From positions 1,240,001 through 1,304,000 of the forward strand of contig NZ_JAQIIX010000002.1 of assembly GCF_036946495.1 (NCBI RefSeq): a DNA stretch of 64,000 bases, read 5' to 3'. The stretch comes from Mycolicibacterium neoaurum (GTDB lineage: Bacteria > Actinomycetota > Actinomycetes > Mycobacteriales > Mycobacteriaceae). The position numbers and the translations under genes are program-made. The number at the start of each line of letters is the position of its first letter. The first letter of the stretch is position 1. Under the pieces are notes generated by a model. That model searched no databases. It worked only from the letters and a program-made list of their open reading frames with translations, and was not told the DNA's origin. Below, in pieces: positions 61,494 through 64,000 of the stretch.

Positions 61494-62699
61494 TCAGTGG
61501 TCGTGGCCGACTGCCCCGCTCAGCTCGTTGGGCGTCTGCTCCAAGGTCACCGATTCGGTGACGGTGCCGCCCGCCAGATCCACCAGGTGGATCTGCTTGG
61601 CAGCCGGATCGGAGACGTACACGGCGTCTCCCCGGGTGAACACGGCGGGACCGGGCTGCTGCCAGTCGTCGGGCTCGGTCCAGGGTTCGCTCACCGCGAT
61701 CGATTTCACCACGTCGCCGCTGACGGGGTCGAAGACGTGCAGCTTGCCGTCGGTCCCCATGATCAGTGCCTCGGCCTGCGGGCCGCGCCCGAGCGACCTG
61801 AACCAGTAGCTGACCCCGGCCGGCAACCGGACGATCTTCATCTGGTCGGTGACGGTATCGATGAGGGCGAACTGCTCGGGGCGTTCGTGTTCGGCATCGG
61901 CGTCGATCTTCATGTCTCCCAACACCACCGGTGAGTCCTCGTGACCACGGGTGTTGCCGACCCTGCCATACGGTGTCGGGCTGGCGATCTTGGTGAATCG
62001 GCCGTCGGCGAAGGTGATCACGCCGTTCTCGCAGCCCAGGATCACCACCTCGTCGGCGGCCACCGCCTCACCGTGCACACCCGGGCAATCCTGATTGACT
62101 GCGATCTCCCGATCCCCCTGCAGCGCAACGGCACCGGTCCTGGTGTCCGGGTTACCCCTGGTCTCCAGAAGTGTTCCATCCGAGAGGATCACCGCGACGC
62201 CATGGTGCGGCTCAGGAGTCTTGAAGGTGTGCGTCGGCGGCAGGCCGCCCTTTTCCAGATCGTGTGGGTCGAACGCGGTGATCTCACCGGTACCGTCGTC
62301 GAACAGGACCGTGTTCTCCCCATGCGGGGTGACATGACCGGCATCGACGGCGGGGAAGGTGTCCTCGGTCAGCCGGCCGCTCGCAGCGTCCAGGATTCGG
62401 AATCCCGCGCTGGTGGTGACCAGCACATGCGCGCTGTCCCCGGCCGGATTCACGCGCAGGAATCCGTCGAGCGGAATGTCCTGTTCGACTTCCAGTGTGC
62501 GCCCATCGAGCACATAGAGCCCGCCGTCGTAGGTCGCGACCAACGGCTCGACGATCGGCGCACCGGCAGCAGCCGAATCCGAGGCGCCGTCGGACGGGGT
62601 GGGGCTGCCTGCATTGTCACCGCCGGATGAGCATGCGGTCAGTGCAACCGCCGCGCACGTCACGGCTCCGACGCGGTACATCCACCGCGAGTGGGACAT
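61494..62699 (-). CDS. aztD: AztD-like zinc chaperone lipoprotein (beta-propeller)
   Basis: A 401-residue exported protein. A signal peptide ends in the lipobox LTAC (AAVALTACSSGG), a low-complexity Ser/Ala stretch follows, and the rest is a repeating beta-propeller (YDGGLYVLDGRTLEVE, SAGFRILDAASGRL and others). Histidines likely to bind zinc lie in DAGHVTPHGENT, TPEPHHGV and NTRGHEDS, and the tail ends GHDH. In other bacteria AztD hands zinc to AztC, whose gene is just upstream. AAAGGAG lies before ATG 62699. Zinc binding is inferred from family, not shown here. Confidence 0.85.
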   Translation of the reverse strand: MSHSRWMYRVGAVTCAAVALTACSSGGDNAGSPTPSDGASDSAAAGAPIVEPLVATYDGGLYVLDGRTLEVEQDIPLDGFLRVNPAGDSAHVLVTTSAGFRILDAASGRLTEDTFPAVDAGHVTPHGENTVLFDDGTGEITAFDPHDLEKGGLPPTHTFKTPEPHHGVAVILSDGTLLETRGNPDTRTGAVALQGDREIAVNQDCPGVHGEAVAADEVVILGCENGVITFADGRFTKIASPTPYGRVGNTRGHEDSPVVLGDMKIDADAEHERPEQFALIDTVTDQMKIVRLPAGVSYWFRSLGRGPQAEALIMGTDGKLHVFDPVSGDVVKSIAVSEPWTEPDDWQQPGPAVFTRGDAVYVSDPAAKQIHLVDLAGGTVTESVTLEQTPNELSGAVGHDH

Positions 62700-62719
62700 T
62701 TTCGCTCCTTTTCTGACCG

Positions 62720-63625
62720 CTATCGCAGGCCGGTGACGATGGCGTCGGTGTTGGCGCGCATCATGTCCAGATAGGTCGCACCCGGAGTTCCTGGTGCAGA
62801 GAGGGACTCGCTGTAGAGGCCGATGATGCGCACTCGCACGCCGGCGTCCTCGGCCAGCACGCGAGCGAGTTTGTCCGGCTGAGACGAGTCGACGAAGATC
62901 GCCGGCACCCGGGCATCCTCGATCGCACCGACCAGCGACTGCAGATCCGACGGACTGGGGGCGGCCAGGGTGGTTCCGCTGGGCACCACCGCGCCGATCA
63001 CGTCGAAATCGAACCGCTGCGCCAGATATCCGAGCACATGGTGGTTGGTGACCAGCTTGCGGCGATCGGCAGGCAGCGCCGCGAATCCGTCCAACATATG
63101 CCGGTCGAGTGCACGCAGCTGCTCGCGATAGGCTTCGGCGTTGCGGGACAAGGCCACCCGGTCGATACCGGCGACATCGCGCAGCAGCGCCTGTTCGATG
63201 ACGTCGACCGCCATGAGGATGCGCTGCGGATCCGTCCAGAAGTGTGGGTCCGGCGAACCTGCGTTCTCCCCGTCTGTGTAGCGGATCGGGTCGATGTGCT
63301 CACCGACCGCCAGCGTCGGAACACCGTGGGCGGCAGCACCTTCCACATTGCAAACGAGGTTCTCTTCCAGGCCCAGACCGTTGTGGATGATCAGCGAGGC
63401 GTCGTTCATGGCGGCGGCGTCCTGGGCGGAGATTCCGAAGGAGTGCGGGTCGGCACCCGCCTGCATGAGCACCCGGACGGGTGCGGTGTCGCCGACGATA
63501 TGGCGGACCACATCGCCCAAGATGTTCGTGGTCACCACAATGTCACCGTCGTGAGCTGTGCCGCTGCCGCATGCTGTCATCACCGCCATGACGAGCGTCA
63601 ACAGCAGCGCATGCAGGCGCCTCAC
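62720..63625 (-). CDS. aztC: Zinc-binding ABC lipoprotein, AztC type
   Basis: A 301-residue solute-binding lipoprotein of the cluster A-I family, which binds Zn or Mn. Signal peptide with lipobox MTAC (VMAVMTACGSG). Metal-site residues are in DPHSFGIS (first His), DPHFWTD (second His), TNHHVLGYLAQR (third His) and the late Asp in IFVDSSQ. It lacks the long His-rich loop of ZnuA, as AztC does. GTG 63625 overlaps the stop of the upstream propeller-like gene. No cognate AztA/AztB is in the window, so its partner permease is either further upstream or ZnuBC. Confidence 0.87.
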   Translation of the reverse strand: MRRLHALLLTLVMAVMTACGSGTAHDGDIVVTTNILGDVVRHIVGDTAPVRVLMQAGADPHSFGISAQDAAAMNDASLIIHNGLGLEENLVCNVEGAAAHGVPTLAVGEHIDPIRYTDGENAGSPDPHFWTDPQRILMAVDVIEQALLRDVAGIDRVALSRNAEAYREQLRALDRHMLDGFAALPADRRKLVTNHHVLGYLAQRFDFDVIGAVVPSGTTLAAPSPSDLQSLVGAIEDARVPAIFVDSSQPDKLARVLAEDAGVRVRIIGLYSESLSAPGTPGATYLDMMRANTDAIVTGLR

Positions 63626-64000
63626 CGACCGGCCTCCACCATCAGACCCGGGCTCACCTCGGTCCGCAAGGTGCGTGCGATCCGCAACCCGTCGGCATAG
63701 TCGATCTCGTACACCGCCCGGGCAGCAGCATCGTTGACATACGCGCGATCGGAATCGATCTCGATCACGGGCTGGAGCTCCGAGGTGGGAACAGGAGCCG
63801 CGAACAACGTGATCCGAGCAGTCTCGGCGCGGGTCAGGGCGTCATGCGCACTGAGGGCACCGTCGCGGTGCAACACCAGGATGGTGCCGTCACCGGCGGT
63901 GTTGGCGGCCACTGCGTCGGCAATGCGTAGCACCGTCCACGAACGCTGCCTGCTGTCGAGCATCCAGACCGTCCCATCGGCGACACCGGCGACGACATCG
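63622..64000 (-). CDS. Partial propeller-like protein (5' end beyond window)
   Basis: The last 125 codons of a longer gene. The visible part repeats short strands of the type VAGVADGTVWMLDSRQRSW, GTILVLHRDGALSAHDALT and RAYVNDAAARAVYEIDY, which look like blades of a beta-propeller similar to AztD. It is followed by aztC with a 4-nt overlap, so it is the upstream partner in the same operon. If it is a second AztD homologue, the operon has one propeller on each side of aztC. Fragment only; family call is tentative. Confidence 0.7.
   Translation of the reverse strand, partial: DVVAGVADGTVWMLDSRQRSWTVLRIADAVAANTAGDGTILVLHRDGALSAHDALTRAETARITLFAAPVPTSELQPVIEIDSDRAYVNDAAARAVYEIDYADGLRIARTLRTEVSPGLMVEAGR

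Overview
The window is chromosomal DNA of a mycobacterium, most likely a fast-growing Mycolicibacterium-type species. The gene order follows the M. tuberculosis H37Rv cholesterol block (about Rv3542c to Rv3575c, recalled from knowledge, not searched) almost gene for gene. The sequence is GC-rich by eye, with GTG starts, 1-4 nt gene overlaps, and exact matches to the KstR and KstR2 operator consensus. No tRNA, rRNA, CRISPR array or insertion sequence was seen.

Layout. 1-5620: sterol side-chain genes chsH2 (cut by the window edge), chsE2, chsE1 and cyp125 on the minus strand, divergent from fadA5. 5622-7268: a small plus-strand cassette with two deazaflavin (F420)-nitroreductase-family (Ddn-like) proteins around a small membrane protein. 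7335-12550: KstR2-controlled genes for the last steroid rings, two SDRs divergent from echA20-ipdA-ipdB-ipdC. 12604-22663: accessory insert with an alcohol dehydrogenase and a purine pathway from guanine to allantoin (permease, uraD, uraH, hpxO, guanine deaminase, two-subunit xanthine dehydrogenase). 22660-33494: fadA6-kstR2, a large exported protein where H37Rv has PPE64, then ipdF-ipdE1 divergent from fadD3-fadE31-fadE32-ipdE2. 33505-35255: a cysteine hydrolase and an aspB-like aminotransferase.

35256-45477: second accessory insert with a 13E12-type HNH protein, a haloperoxidase-like hydrolase, xylulokinase, a ketone-body cassette (transporter, 3-hydroxybutyrate dehydrogenase, acetoacetyl-CoA synthetase) with its LysR regulator, and a membrane-anchored protein. 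45507-54979: ring A/B genes hsaA-hsaD-hsaC-hsaB divergent from kshB, three small genes, fadE34 and the repressor gene kstR. 54983-57507: trehalose-phosphatase, methyltransferase and LacI regulator. 57572-64000: zinc homeostasis, with znuABC, a COG0523 GTPase and an AztC/AztD zinc-capture pair plus the end of a further propeller-like protein.

Working together, KshB, HsaABCD, Cyp125, ChsE1/E2, ChsH2, FadA5 and FadE34 (KstR set) remove the side chain and open rings A/B. FadD3, IpdA-F, EchA20, FadE31/32 and FadA6 (KstR2 set) finish rings C/D. The most unusual local structure is the ipdE1-ipdF junction (27606-27676). A 32-bp tandem duplication there creates two identical 10-codon mini-ORFs, chained stop-to-start by TGATG overlaps between the two enzyme genes. 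A second is a purine permease fused to a decarboxylase-like domain whose catalytic histidine is replaced, next to an intact stand-alone decarboxylase.
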